A stretch of 64,000 nucleotides of DNA from Lindgomyces ingoldianus (Eukaryota > Ascomycota > Dothideomycetes > Pleosporales > Lindgomycetaceae): NCBI RefSeq assembly GCF_010093535.1, contig NW_022985179.1, forward strand, positions 748,395 through 812,394, written 5' to 3'. Made by a program: the position numbers and the translations under genes. Below, in pieces: positions 22,217 through 34,254 of this stretch; within the stretch, counting starts at the first letter, position 1; every line of letters begins with the position of its first letter. Below the pieces are notes generated by a model. That model saw only the letters and a list, made by a program, of their open reading frames with translations, was not told the DNA's origin and searched no databases.

Positions 22217-23068
22217 GTGGGTATGCTAGAATTCGACCTGGGGGGTTTTGGGACGGATGGTTGATTCAAGGTGTCGCAGGTGTGGACTACATGACGGGTT
22301 GATAGAATACAATATCCGCCAGCACATCAGGACGATAAGTGTTTCAAAGGGTAGGCCAGCTCAATACATATTTTCTCCTATGGAATTAATGGGGAACGAC
22401 TAGCACTGTGCTGTCATTCTCTGGTATTTCAGCACAGAAGATTAGAGCACCCCGACTAGCTTGCTTAGTCCAGGTTTCCTCTCACCTCTAGCTTAATATG
22501 CTAATACTAACTTACGCCCACCCGTTTCTTAACGACACTGCTATCGATAACGGTAGGAGAGGCAGTGGGGCCAATCTTTTAGGTAGATGATAGGTTGGTG
22601 ATGAACTCACGCTATCTACCCACTGAACAAGAAAGAAATACTTAGTTTATACATTCGCCTACGACATATATTATGGGTAATACATCGAAAGGTACATCAC
22701 ACCCTATCTACCAAAGTATTTCATAACCATGACGCATGTGAATACATAACCGTGACACTATACTACTTCAAACCTCAATTCCTAACCTCCCTTCACAAAC
22801 CCGCACAAACAGCCATCTTCCCTCTCCCCGTCCCAACCCCCTCTCCTGAATCCCCCCATACGTGGCTGGTCTCGATACTATATAAAGCCGCCTCTAACTC
22901 TACACTAACATCGGTATTAAGCTAACAATCCTCAACCCCATTTCCACGTTGTCCGCTGTTTTGGCCATAAGGTCTCTGGCCTCCGACCTTCAGATCAGTG
23001 AACCGGAGAGGATAACTAACGGAACTTCAACCCGTTACCACAGTCGTCACCTGACTCCGTATCCGGAA
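22217..23068. other. Intergenic region
   Basis: About 850 bases without a convincing gene, moderately AT-rich. It contains a TATA-like motif (listed separately) upstream of the small poly-Glu ORF. Confidence 0.5.
22879..22886 (+). promoter_or_regulatory. TATA-box-like motif
   Basis: TATATAAA occurs about 185 bases before the small ORF at 23069 and is followed by a C/T-rich leader. It is a plausible core promoter element for that ORF, though such motifs also occur by chance in AT-rich DNA. Confidence 0.3.
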
Positions 23069-23287
23069 ATGCCAGGACGGCTGTCGTCGCAAGAGAGTTG
23101 TTCTCAAGAACCGCAAGAAGCGGACACAGACCCAGAAGAAGAAGAAGAAGAAGAAGAAGAAGAAGAAGATATCAATACCGGCGAATGCTTATATTACAAC
23201 AAGCAGCTACTCTACATAGATGCGGGACCTGGTGGCATAGAGTGTGCATTGTTGGATGATGCAGGCGGGGGTGGGAGTGGAAAGTAG
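23069..23287 (+). CDS. Small hypothetical protein with poly-Glu tract
   Basis: A 72-aa ORF from ATG 23069 (MPGRLSSQESCSQ) with about eleven consecutive Glu encoded by a GAA/GAG microsatellite, ending in a Gly-rich tail. The frame is open for 40 codons upstream without an ATG, so an upstream exon is possible. A TATA-like motif precedes it. No family is recognised; the ORF may merely be sustained by the microsatellite. Confidence 0.3.
   Translation: MPGRLSSQESCSQEPQEADTDPEEEEEEEEEEEDINTGECLYYNKQLLYIDAGPGGIECALLDDAGGGGSGK
23134..23168 (+). repeat. (AGA)n / (GAA)n trinucleotide microsatellite
   Basis: About twelve perfect AGA/GAA repeats. In the forward frame they code for poly-Glu. This kind of tract is prone to length polymorphism. 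Confidence 0.9.
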
Positions 23288-23728
23288 AATATGGATGTAG
23301 AGTGGGAGTATGGAAGATTGGGTGATATGGGAAGGAATCTCGTTTCTAGTCAGGGAATGCCTAAAGGAAGTCTTGAGGGAGGAAGTGAGATACAGTCGCA
23401 GTATATGCCGGTTTTTATGTTCCATGTCTCATATTTGAATCTTCCTTGGTGTTCCTTCCTCCTCTTGAGTGTTGCGGTAGTAATGGAACCCTAGCTTTTG
23501 CGTTGTATGATCTTAGCTTTTCGCATTTAAACCTTTTACAGGGGCGCTCATTGGAGTTAGTGTTGTAGAAATAAGACATATTTAAACATGCACAGGCTGC
23601 TCTAGAGTGTTCAAAATGTGCATGATCTTGGTGGATTATAGTGTCGGGCTTTAAATGCTATTTTGTGAATGCTTAGAAGCTTGACTATACTAATAAGGCT
23701 TCTAGCTACTTCACGAAAAGATTTATAT

Positions 23729-24730
23729 CTACAACCCCTCCCTTAACTCCGCCACAGCAAAGTAACCCTTACTTTCCACAACCCCCCTATCCTTAACCAC
23801 AGCGGTATACTTCACCACCCACTGCGGCTCAACATCACCACTCAACCCCTCTCCCTCACCCCCCCCACTCAAAACCCCGAATCCTTTCTCGCCCGCTCCC
23901 AAAATCTCCCTCAGCGTACCCCGCGGTAACACATTAGTGCAATCATTATGCGTCAACAGTTCAATGCTCTCTTTCTTCGCATACAATATCAGCGGCTTAG
24001 GCACTACGCAACAGTCCCTAACATTAATCTGATCCACACTGGGCCGCACCCGTGTCCGAGGGAGGAACTTGCCTAACCGCTGACACCCGAATTCCGCTAC
24101 GCCTAATTTTGCGATGATCTTGTCCTCATGCAATGTTTCCAGCGTCTGCCACGTTGTAATCATAGTGTCGATGTCTTCTGGCACAGTTTCTCCGTCTTCT
24201 GTAGAGGTGGAAGGCAGGATGGACGGTGGCGATTGTGATTGCGGCTGCGACGGCGGGGTTTCGAGCTCGGAATCCGAGTCTTCGTCATCCGCGTCGAAGG
24301 AGATTCCCGGGAAGGACACAATGAGTAGGTCAATGGATGTGGTGCCTAGTTCGCGGAGAACGATGTCTATGGCTTCGCGGGTTTGGATGCAGCGCCGGTT
24401 TGCTGGAATATTTGGCAGATAGAAGAGTTTCACTGTGATGTCGTAGGCTTCTCGGGGTTCAGTCAAGGGACTAGGTGTTTGTGAGGGTATGTACAAAGTA
24501 TCTTTTTCTTGTGTTGTCCATGTTCGGAAGGAGGGTTTTGAGAGGGGGGTTGTTATTGCTGCTGCAGTTGTTACGGTAGTTGTTAGGGCGCCGTTGAGAG
24601 TGTTTGAGTGAGAAGCGGAAGGGCTCGGGGAGGATTGGTGGGCGGTGAAGTTTGCGCGCAGGGAGGATGTGAGTTCTGTGTTTGATTTCTCGAAGGTTGG
24701 ACGTCGGATTACGGAGGGACCTCCGGACAT
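23729..24730 (-). CDS. Glutamate-cysteine ligase regulatory (modifier) subunit, aldo-keto-reductase fold
   Basis: A single-exon ORF of 333 aa with ATG at 24730. The middle and C-terminal part match GCLM-type proteins: AYDITVKLFYLP, TTSIDLLIVSFPGISF, TWQTLETLHEDKIIAKLGVAEF, then RPSVDQINVRDCCVVPKPL and LTHNDCTNVLP. Family knowledge: this subunit lacks its own catalysis and raises the affinity of the glutamate-cysteine ligase catalytic subunit, the first step of glutathione synthesis, in the cytosol. An acidic/Gln-Ser-Pro insertion (about residues 147-180) interrupts the barrel, as is common in fungal members. The N-terminal ~70 aa are Thr/Ser-rich and likely disordered. It is divergent with the AP-1 sigma gene across 484 bases. 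A generic aldo-keto reductase is less likely, given the DCCVVPKPL and HNDCTNVLP segments. Confidence 0.88.
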   Translation of the reverse strand: MSGGPSVIRRPTFEKSNTELTSSLRANFTAHQSSPSPSASHSNTLNGALTTTVTTAAAITTPLSKPSFRTWTTQEKDTLYIPSQTPSPLTEPREAYDITVKLFYLPNIPANRRCIQTREAIDIVLRELGTTSIDLLIVSFPGISFDADDEDSDSELETPPSQPQSQSPPSILPSTSTEDGETVPEDIDTMITTWQTLETLHEDKIIAKLGVAEFGCQRLGKFLPRTRVRPSVDQINVRDCCVVPKPLILYAKKESIELLTHNDCTNVLPRGTLREILGAGEKGFGVLSGGGEGEGLSGDVEPQWVVKYTAVVKDRGVVESKGYFAVAELREGL

Positions 24731-25214
24731 TATATTGCTAGGGTTCGTTAGCTAGGGAATTGGGGTAGGTGAAATGTAGGCGGCCGTACGAAGTTGAGAG
24801 TACGAGCTTCATTCTGGGAGTTGGTTGGACTCGTAGGGCCCGATACTCGATACTACTGTATAGAGTGGCTTAAGGGTCGAAGTATTTGGTGAGGTTGAAG
24901 CTGCTCAGAAAGGTGTGAGTAAATGTTTTGTAAGCAGGTACTAAGTGAGGTGCGCTCTTAGATTCTTTTGGAATTACAAAGATGTTGACTAGAGGTGGAC
25001 GTGTGAGAAGAGCATAATCATCACTTAGAGCTCCCTGGAAAAAGAGTAGGTGCTCAATCGGCGATCAAGGTACTGTGTTGAGAGTTGGGAGTTGCGGTGG
25101 GGTGAAATGCAGCCTTGCAGTGCTTTGACGTCGCGGGGCTGCTGACCAGTGCCCGACCGCCGATGCTTCAAATTTGACTCTTCACTCCAACCTCCTACCT
25201 CCCTCTCACGCACC
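24731..25214. promoter_or_regulatory. Divergent promoter between GCLM and AP-1 sigma genes
   Basis: The 484 bases between two divergent ATGs must contain both promoters. A pyrimidine-rich stretch (25175-25210) directly precedes the AP-1 sigma ATG, a common arrangement at fungal transcription starts. No specific factor site is claimed. Confidence 0.5.
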
Positions 25215-25943
25215 ATGGCTATCAAGTGAGTCTTACAGGCACATACGACGCTTTCATACACTGATAATGCTTAGATACCTCATTCTGCTCTCCCGGCAGG
25301 GCAAAGTCGTGTGTACTCTCGTACCCTCGCATGGCTGGCTGGAACTGACGGTCAATAGCGCCTAGCCAAATGGTTCACGACGCTGGCGCCCAAAGACAAA
25401 GCTAAAATCGTCAAGGATGTCTCGCAGCTTGTCCTTGCCCGACGAACCCGCATGTGTAATTTCCTCGAGTATAAAGGTTTGTGCGGTTTGCCCGGTTTGC
25501 CAGGTGTCCGCAGTTCCGGGCTAACAATTGTTTTCAGACACCAAAATCGTCTACCGCCGCTATGCTTCCCTCTTCTTCATCGCCGGCTGCGACTCTACCG
25601 ACAACGAGCTGATAACGCTCGAGATTGTTCACCGATACGTTGAGCAGATGGACAAATACTATGGCAATGTCTGCGAGCTGGACATCATCTTTAACTTCCA
25701 GAAGGCCTACTTTATCCTCGACGAACTGCTCCTCGCTGGCGAGATGCAAGAGAGCAGCAAGAAGAACGTGTTGAGGTGTATTGGACAGCAGGACAGCTTG
25801 GAGGATATGGAGGTGAGTGGCATCTGCAGCGTCGTCTCTGAACCCACATCCCTCCCGTGCCCGTGCACCCCATAGCTCGGTCTCGCTGACTCGTGCCTCA
25901 CTCTCGTCAGGCCGAGGACGACATCGTTACGAAGATCATGTAG
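25215..25943 (+). CDS. aps1: AP-1 clathrin adaptor complex small (sigma) subunit
   Basis: Five exons: 25215-25225, 25275-25308, 25359-25476, 25538-25812 and 25911-25943, giving 156 aa. The protein opens with [17 protein letters not shown] and continues with [62 protein letters not shown] and [17 protein letters not shown], near-invariant in AP-1 sigma subunits; these features favour AP-1 over AP-2 or AP-3. It forms part of the AP-1 heterotetramer at the trans-Golgi/endosome, where sigma helps recognise dileucine signals. The introns are short and interrupt the first codons, so most of the N-terminus sits in tiny exons. The last exon is uncertain: a second, equally phased terminal exon exists at 26066-26113 and would give 161 aa. 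Confidence 0.92.
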
Positions 25944-26065
25944 ATGATCATGTATCCAAGCGCACAGTGTATATACCTGAGGCGTCTCGGAGGCCTCTGT
26001 CCCGTTATCGCCTCTTTGTTTTGGGACCATTGCTAATCATGTCTTTCTGTTCTTCCGGCTTCCAG

Positions 26066-26113
26066 GACGCAGATGACTTCAAGGATAGACTTCAGCAGAG
26101 TGGCATTCTCTGA
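26066..26113 (+). other. Candidate alternative terminal exon of the AP-1 sigma gene
   Basis: Preceded by a CTAAT-type branch point and TTCCAG acceptor, this 48-base stretch is in phase with the exon ending at 25812. It encodes DADDFKDRLQQSGIL and a stop, replacing the ten residues [10 protein letters not shown] of the proximal exon. Confidence 0.4.
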
Positions 26114-27156
26114 TCGGCTTCTACCGCCCTGATATCGAAGCGGGGCTGCATTGCATGGCGTTTAGTGGATTGGAGTATGGAATACGCGGATAGCAGGGCG
26201 GTATACCACTTCCCTCGCCCTTTGAGGCCTGTCTTATGCTAAACGCTTCCTCAAGGACGAGCTTTGGTTGGGGACAGCTAAGCTCTTCCTTGTGGAAAGA
26301 ATATTGAATCAATCATGGAGAAAACACCACCTGCCATATTGCCCTGATGAGCAAATGGCGATGGATGTACTCCACTTGCTTACAACAGAGAGTTCCTCCC
26401 CTGGACGCGTGAAGCGTTGCCCTTGGAGGTAACGGGTAGGCCCAGAGGCCGAACAGACTCGAACGTGATGAAATATGTCATGATATCGAGACTTGTGCCC
26501 CTGCATTTTTATTTCCCTTTCCGCACTCTGCTCATTTCTCTAGGTGGCCAAAAGTCCATTGTCCCTAGTCTAGGCTGCTGCGAGCCTGCGAACTCGATGC
26601 CGAACAAATCGAATGCAAGCACACACGGTAGCCAGTTGCTCCTTGGGATCCACAGAAACGGTGCAGACGTACTGTTATGCGGCCAATGTCAACACCAAAT
26701 GGCCTCTCGCACACTTCCCATCTGGTGCTCTGGCGCCATGTCGTTGGCTGATAGCACCCGCTAGCACGGGCCAATTAGAGACGACGGTGGGGCACATGAC
26801 GACGAGCTTGGCGCCGTGAGCTGACCAAGGACCGCGACACCTCCTCACAAGGAGTCTCGCGACTTCACCACAACACCAGCACCAACACGCCAGCATTAGA
26901 TAGTTCTATGCTAACATCTCTCCTTAATACCGCCTGCTAGACTCCCGCCCGACCCGTGCCACTAGTCCCGTTCCTCTCTGCAGCCAGCCGAGAGCGACGT
27001 ACATTGCTCGGCGTGGCTCAGGTCTTCAGGTCCCCGGCACCATACTGAACAATCAATCCCGAACCCTCTAACGCGACTCTATCCCGATCCTGCGCGTTAC
27101 GTGCGCGACGCTACTCTCCACATTTTCCTGCCGTGAGGTCACTGCAAGCAGGCGTC
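26114..27156. other. Intergenic, AP-1 sigma to Maf1
   Basis: About 1 kb with only short ORFs in conflicting frames; no domain seen. It presumably includes the AP-1 sigma 3' UTR and the Maf1 promoter. Confidence 0.5.
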
Positions 27157-28323
27157 ATGAAGGTACCCAACCGTTGTGACTATCTCCGCCCGGCCATCTA
27201 GCTGACCAGTGTGACATAACAGTATCTCGACTTGATAGGTCTCAAGGAGGTTGACCAGGCGCTTGAATTTGACACAGAGAGCTATTCTATTATGGGTAGT
27301 TGCGACGCCTACTCAACAAAACCCGCTCGCGACCACAAGGAACTGTACTGTCGCATTGAGAAGACCCTAGAGGAAAAGTACAATAGTCTGGTCGCCAGCA
27401 TCGACCAGCTGCCGCCTAGTATCCGTAACACAGTTGCTCCGCAAATGAACCTGGCCCGAAACACTCCGTTTGGTAGTTTCCAAGAGAAAGCCAATCGACG
27501 TGTCTTTGCGTATCTGATTGCCGCTCTCAACGAAACCTATTCGGACTATGACTTCGCCAACACTCTCAATCCGGATGATTTCCAGTACGAGACCTTGGAG
27601 AAATTCAAGTTCAACATTGAGGAGACCATGCGAAATTTGCGACCCCACCTGTACTCATCGGGTCTCCCTCCTGGCGCCATGACTCCAGACGGCACCCCGA
27701 TCTGGAGCCCACGCTCCTGGGAGCATATCGACAGCGAAATGGGTTTAGCGGAGTGCGACATTTATCGGTGGATGCCGGCCCAGGACCCCTTCGATGGTGA
27801 AGATGGATCCATGTGGAGCTTTCACTACATGCTCTACAGCAAGCGGCAGAAGCGCCTCTGCTACTTGTATTTTCGCTGTGTCCCGCGTTCTCTTTCGTAT
27901 AGCCCTACTTATCCCGTGTCCTTGATGGACAGGTATAAACATGTGGTGCGCCGTGAGATGAACGAGGATGAAGGCTCTAGCAAGAGAGCAGAATATTGGT
28001 TTGGAGACCGTACTAAAAATGGATTACAGTATGGTGGATCCGGCAAATTGGACAATCGAGTCATTGATCATCCGAAAGAAGAGGTCGTTGATGCCGACGA
28101 AGTCATGTACTGGCGCGATCAGGAGGAGACCCTCGGCTTGCATGAGTATAGCTCGGCCGAGGATGATAGTGACGTCGAGTCTCTCCGAGACCGTGAGATG
28201 AGCCGTGACCGCGAGTGGAGCGCCGCTCATGATCGGGAGTGGAGTACTTCCCACGAACGACAGAAGAGCACTGTTCGTTCCATGAGCCAGGACGTCACCG
28301 ACCGCATGGAAGTTTCTCGTTGA
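27157..28323 (+). CDS. maf1: Maf1, repressor of RNA polymerase III
   Basis: Two exons, 27157-27162 (just Met-Lys) and 27223-28323, encode 368 aa. The start MKYLDL, then EVDQALEFDTESYSIMGSCD, is the Maf1 box A. SMWSFHYMLYSKRQKRLCYL, followed by FRCVP, is box B. DEVMYWRDQEETLGLHEYSS fits box C. The globular part is complete. Family knowledge: under nutrient stress dephosphorylated Maf1 enters the nucleus and binds Pol III, stopping tRNA and 5S rRNA synthesis; TOR and PKA phosphorylation keeps it inactive. After box C there is an acidic run and an Arg/Glu-rich tail with repeated DREWS units (residues ~330-350). A six-base coding first exon is unusual, but it is needed to restore the conserved MKYL start. 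Confidence 0.93.
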
Positions 28324-31300
28324 GCGGATCTGAGCCCCAACCCCCCATCTTCTCAAGATGGCAAAGCTACTCTTGAGCGTGAACGAATTCTGGACCAACT
28401 AGTGGACTTTGAGCTCTGATTGAAGATATGATTTACGACACCTACGAACTAGTTCCATGTGTCTTTTTTTTGGCACATGAAGGCACCTGGGAACGGAGTT
28501 TGACCGGCTTTTGCTGCATTTTCAGGTGGTCCCGAGATCGACTACAGGGCGTTATCGGTTGGTGGGAGCGACTTTGATACGCCCCGGTCTCTTGCGATAC
28601 CCCTTTCTTTTCCTTTGTTTGTCTCTGGATCTCCATGAGAGCTTTTATCTCCCGCTCTCGTTTTATTTCCTCCGTCATCCCTACTCTTTACTTATGCTTG
28701 TTTATGAGAATGACAAAAGATTATGGGGGACATTGATGTTGGACGAGCTTATCGGCTGATAATAGATGGGTAGGGATTTACGGATGCTCACGATGATGTA
28801 TGAGTGTTTGACGAATGGTGACTCTATGACGAAGGGACAGCGATGGAAATTTCTTTTCATAGCGACTTAGTATGTCGAACTTCCTTGTGGGAGTGTGACT
28901 GAAAGGCCCCCCTTTCTCTCTCTCAATGGAACTCAACGCGTTAACACTCCTACCTGGAGCATGACATTGAGATTGTCGCAGTGACCTACACCTTTTGAAA
29001 ATAGGCATTGTTGACCGAGCAGATGGGAGATGTGGCACGAATGGATGAGGTAGGGGCTTGATGTTGTTTGAGGGTTGTTGACGAGCTTTCTAGGAACGTT
29101 TCGTGGTCTGGCTAGAATGCTCTAGTGGCATGAGTCTTGGAATCTCTTTGGAGTATTGAGGGGTGCAGAGTAAGAAGAACGAGTGATTGATCGTCTTCGG
29201 AGTAAGCTACGTGCGTGCGATCGCGTTTCCTTGCCGTACATGCTAGATATCATGACTTCAGAAGGTAAGATGGCTTTGGGTAAAAGTCCTGACCAGTTTT
29301 CTACTGAAGCATCCGGGCCTACTTTCCTGCCTCTGCGCATTGCGCTTTCGGATTTCTTCGACAGCATTTGATATTGTCTACTGATACAGCAATACTTCTC
29401 CTGCTCTCCGGTATGATCAGGGATTCATGTATCTTGTTCCCCATCATGCTGTTGGTGGGTGTTGAGTCTACCAACCGAAGACTATAAACTGGATGTTGCT
29501 GACGCCGGGACTAAACACCACCTACCCACATCAGCCTGCATTATCATCATCATTCTGCACTACCAAGCAAGTCAGAAGATTGCGAGGCGCTCGCTCGCTA
29601 TGAAAATAGGTCTTACAAGTAAGGCGATCAGCATTCTCATGCGTGCGGGGTTGGTGGCGACGCTCTGCAAGCTTGAATGGTGGTAAAAGAGTAGCATGGG
29701 GTCGAAATATTAGACAGCAACGTGGCTATCATCACCATTTCATCACTATTGCAGATATGAAACCGGGCCAAGAGAATAATATGTGAAAGTGGAATTAGCA
29801 CCTCTGGATTGAGATTTAGAAAAAATATTACCTGTTGTGATTGACTTCGTATGATGAACAGATAATATCACAAACAACAGTATGTAGTGCCTCAACTGCA
29901 CATTCCCAAACACAAGCGTCAACTAATACATCTCTACCTAGTACCTGTCCAATCCAGTCCAGACAGACTAAAGCAGGGCGATGCATGGAGGTGAAATCGT
30001 GGGGTCTGTAAGATCAGCATGACCTGGTTTGCAGCCTGCTCATGCGTTGTTGGTGGCCTTTCGTGCGGCCCGTGAATGGGCCTTACGTTCACCGATCAGC
30101 AACAATGCCTGGCTGCACTACTGCAATCCCGGCGCTACGGTTGATGGTTCGACTTTGTGGATGGTAGATGGCTGCTTGGAACATAACACTTTTCGAGGAT
30201 GTGGAAGGAGGCGGATGGAGCGATGGATTGAGCAATGCTTTTTTTCTCCACAGCGAGTGAAAAGACTAGCTTCGCCGCATTAGGCGCTCGTACTCGCATC
30301 CAACAGCTCCACTCTAAGGTGCTGAGTTGTTGGAAGAAGTTGGAGGGTGTGGATCATGATTCCAGTCCAGCTCACAATAAGCTTGATAGGTGCGACATCT
30401 CGCAGGGGCGGTTGTGGTGCAGTGGATGAAGTTGATGAGGCCTCGTTTTCGTCTCCACATGCACTTACGTCCATGTCTGTCAATGCTCTGCCATGCTGTG
30501 CAGCTCAGCCACATTGCTGCCTCCTGCTGCGGTGGAGCGTGGTGGACAGCTGCAAGAAAGATCGCCTCAAAGGCACTGCGTGGGATATGCACATTGCTTA
30601 CTTCAGGTTGTACGCATAGGAAATATGACCCGGATGTCGGTAGTGGTTGTTCGTTTATCGCATGCACGTTGTCTGATCAGTGTGGAGAATACGCCCTGCT
30701 TTCCCATTATCGGTCCGCGGTAAAATGTGATGACTGGGACGAAATGAACAAGGTCTTGGAGTTGTGGGCAATGGGTGGCACATGATGGTTGCGTGAGAAG
30801 GAAGCCGAAGCGGAAGCAGAAAAGTGGTTGCTGAAGGAACCATTTCTAGCTCTGGTGCGAACTATTTCGGCGGACCCGGACCTGTACCCGTACCTGGAGT
30901 ATTGCTCAATGCGGTAGTCAAGAGACGACGTGACCTCCTGGTATCCGAAACAAGAATCAAGCTTCTGACGGTGGCTAGGGCGATGATAAGGAAAGACATG
31001 TTTAATGCTGACCCTTCTCTGGACACTCCCACCATCTGCATGCTCACCGTTCCGGGTCAATGGAATGATCACAGCTGAAGTGATGATACCCGAACCAATT
31101 CAAGTTGCCCATCGCGGGAGAAAAGGCGTCGAAGGATATGAGGGTGTGGATTCTAGTGCTGAGCGGCTTTTCTTACCAAAGCAACGCCAAACTGTTGATA
31201 GAATTTTGCTTTCTGGCGAATCAGTGTTTGAGAAGGGTGCTTGAGGGAGGACACTCGGCACAAGACGTGCAACGGGCGTGCTGAGGACTGCAGATAGAGG

Positions 31301-34232
31301 CTTAGATTCTGACAGCTGGCATATGATATGCAGCTGCACAAGCTGTCAGTATTAAACTATGGTTGCATCGGTATCAAGAGATGAGAGCCGAGTTGCCCGA
31401 CAAAGTAGCGTGGTGGGTGGGGTGTTGAAGAGTCTGGAGGCCGTGCTCAGCTGAGCTGCAGGTGAGTGCGTTTTTACATCTAAAACGTAGCTCCTGTGAA
31501 TAACCAGGCTCACGACGTTTCATCTTTAAAGGGTGAGTGGAGAGAAACTGCATCTCTTTGGTCCGGGGAAAATGATGAGTGGAGGGTTGCGGAAGGGAGG
31601 GAGGACGCGCATTGTGGTTTGGCGAGATTGTGGGCTGAGAATGGGGATTTGATGATGCCCATTTCCTTTGAGGGGGTTGCAAGCTAAAGGTGGTGTGCTG
31701 TGGTTTGGTTTTTTTAGGAGGCGAAATAATGCTTGGGCTGGCTGAGTTATACATGGACAATGGAGAGGTGAGTCGTAACTCGTAACAAGGCGACAAAGGT
31801 CGAGATGAGAACGAGGATCTGGGGTCATGGTGGTGGAGCTGTGATGCGTTGTTGACTTGCATCCAGGCCCTGGAAGAGGCAGGAACCATCTGCACTTTCG
31901 GGATGCCAGCTTCTGATTGGCCGAAATACTTAAAGTGTCGCTCATTTCCCTCGCAATAAGCATGCAGGAATTTAACATTCTACGATGGAGTTTTTGCTGC
32001 AAAACAATTGTCAGTTGTGAACGATCAAGCCACATTCAATTACCGACAGATTACAGCGGCGCCCTCGGTGCCCTTTTCAAATCTGTCAGTGACATGCCTG
32101 GCATCTCCTCGCTCGCTTTTTGAGTTTGGCAGGGCGACGCTTGTCGCGCCACGAATTTTTGAATTGCCAGCAAGCCACACCACAGGCGATACTTGATTGA
32201 ACCAAAATTGCCAATTCCATTCTCCATGATTGAAATTGCGAATTAGAAAATCCTTGTGACATGCAAGGAACCTACCGTCGTGCTTTGGCAAGCCACGGAA
32301 CAGCAAAATGGGAACCCAGAGATCGAGGACAGAAGGAGCCACAAGGCTTGTTCATGTGTGCCCTGTTTTACGAGATGAGCTGTTTGCTACCCCTGGATCT
32401 GCTGTTACTCAGGTGGGCTGGATGGATCCATCTAGAAATCCCGAAATGGAAGGGAGCTCAGGGGACAATGGGCTGACTGGATGAAATGGGCAGAACTGGG
32501 CAGTTGTAACAGGTAATGGGTGTTTCAATGAGGTGCTGCGACGTCTAGAAACCAATTGGGTGGAGCGGAGCGGAGTACACACTGTGCGGATTGCGTGGAG
32601 AGGGGCCGAGCAGTGGCAGTGCTATTACGTATGTGTGCTTTTCTGCACGAAGCGGAATTTTGTGAGCAGTTTCCGGCAAAAAAGTCACTCGCCGACCTCA
32701 GAGTGTTGAGGTCATTCGGCAACCGATGGATTGGATTCGCTGAGGCTCTTGTGTTGGATCTGAAAGACCTGGCAAACAAACGATGTGGGGCAAATAGCAA
32801 GGTGTGAGAAAAGCAAAGGGCTTTTGGAATCGACGGCGTCGAGGTACGGAAAGCCAAAGCCTGGGGACTCGGTGAGGCCGTTGGCGCAACTTCTCCACAG
32901 ATCGGATCTGAAGGCCCGAAGTCGCTCTGCTCGTGTAACGTGTGAGAATTGCTTTTGTATGTCGAAGAAACTTCATCTCATAATGCTCGGAATCTGATGC
33001 CTTCTGGCCCGTGGCGTTTTGTTTCTGCACGGCAACGGATAGGTGGCAAGATGGAAAATGAAGATGGAGCGCTTGGTACCGCAAAGAGTGCTTCTTCGGG
33101 AAGGGCGTCTCAAGTCCAATATTGAGGGTTGCAGAAGGCCCTGAGGATCTTGAGATAAGTACCCATAGATAGACGGCTGCGTTCGGGTGTTCAGGAGACC
33201 GAGGCCAGGTTCTGACCTTGTATTATCTACTCCGTACGTACAAATTGGAAATACTCGTGAAATTGTGGTCTGAACGAGTGTCGATAGCCGACCATCTCCA
33301 GGCCTCGACAAAGGGACATAACACATTGTTGGCTCTTGCAGTGCGGAAAGGGTTCTGGATCTTGTTATGACTTGCATTGTTGGACCTCGTGGAGTGTCCC
33401 ACTTTCGCTGTGCTAGTGGATTAGTGTGCAGCCGTGTATGCAAGTTGCGGGTCATGTGTGAGGGGCTCCTTCAAAAAGCAAGTTCTCCCAAAGTTTAAAT
33501 TCGAAGAACAAGCTTGGAGAGAAGGTTGACCCAAGAGCCAATCTGGGTTTGGTGAGAGTGATGCATAGATAGCGGGAACGCCGGCATCCAGGGCGGAATC
33601 GCACGCGCCTCTGCTTCAAAGGTCTTTGTGGTGAATGCTAAGAACTTTGTCCCTGTCGTAAGAATAGTGGATGGGCACATCCCCCTCGCAGACAGAATGA
33701 CGTTAACGGTGCTTCTTCAAGCCATCTTCTCCGCATTCTCCTCATCCAATCCTATTTATGGAGGATCGAAGGATGTCGACTTGGGCATGATGGACTCGAG
33801 TCTCAGGCAGGAGGCATTATGCCCCTGCATTTGCGCCAAGCCAGTGATTTTGATGCATCCGCAGTTCGCGACCAATTAGATTAGCGACTGGCACCAGTCC
33901 AGATTTGACGGTGCTGCTCGAATCCCAGGCTCCACCTTGCGAACGGCCACGGTGAAACCAGCGGCCTATCATCATGTCTACCAGCTCCATGTTGCGTCTT
34001 CCTCGGGCAGCGACGGCCCTGACAGAAACAACGGTTCACCGCTGGACGAGCGCAATAATTGTCATCGCCGTCCCGAAGTTGCCTCCCGAGCGCTGTGGCC
34101 CGGTCCTGCCTGGCTAGCGAGCGACAAGAAAGGATGCCAAGCGGATCTGAGATAGAGGGACTGCAGGAGCATTTCCGTGTGCATATCGCTTGCATGACGC
34201 TCCAGCGAGTGAGAGGCCTCGATGGCTTCACA

Positions 34233-34254
34233 TCTGTTGTTGTTGTTGTTGTTA
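34233..34254 (+). repeat. (TTG)n microsatellite
   Basis: About seven TTG/TGT repeats in the gene-free region; no coding frame depends on it. Confidence 0.8.

Noticed and set aside
31374..31895. 173-codon reverse ORF
   Set aside because: Ser/Pro/His-rich low-complexity translation, no conserved feature, lies in a region with open frames in several phases.
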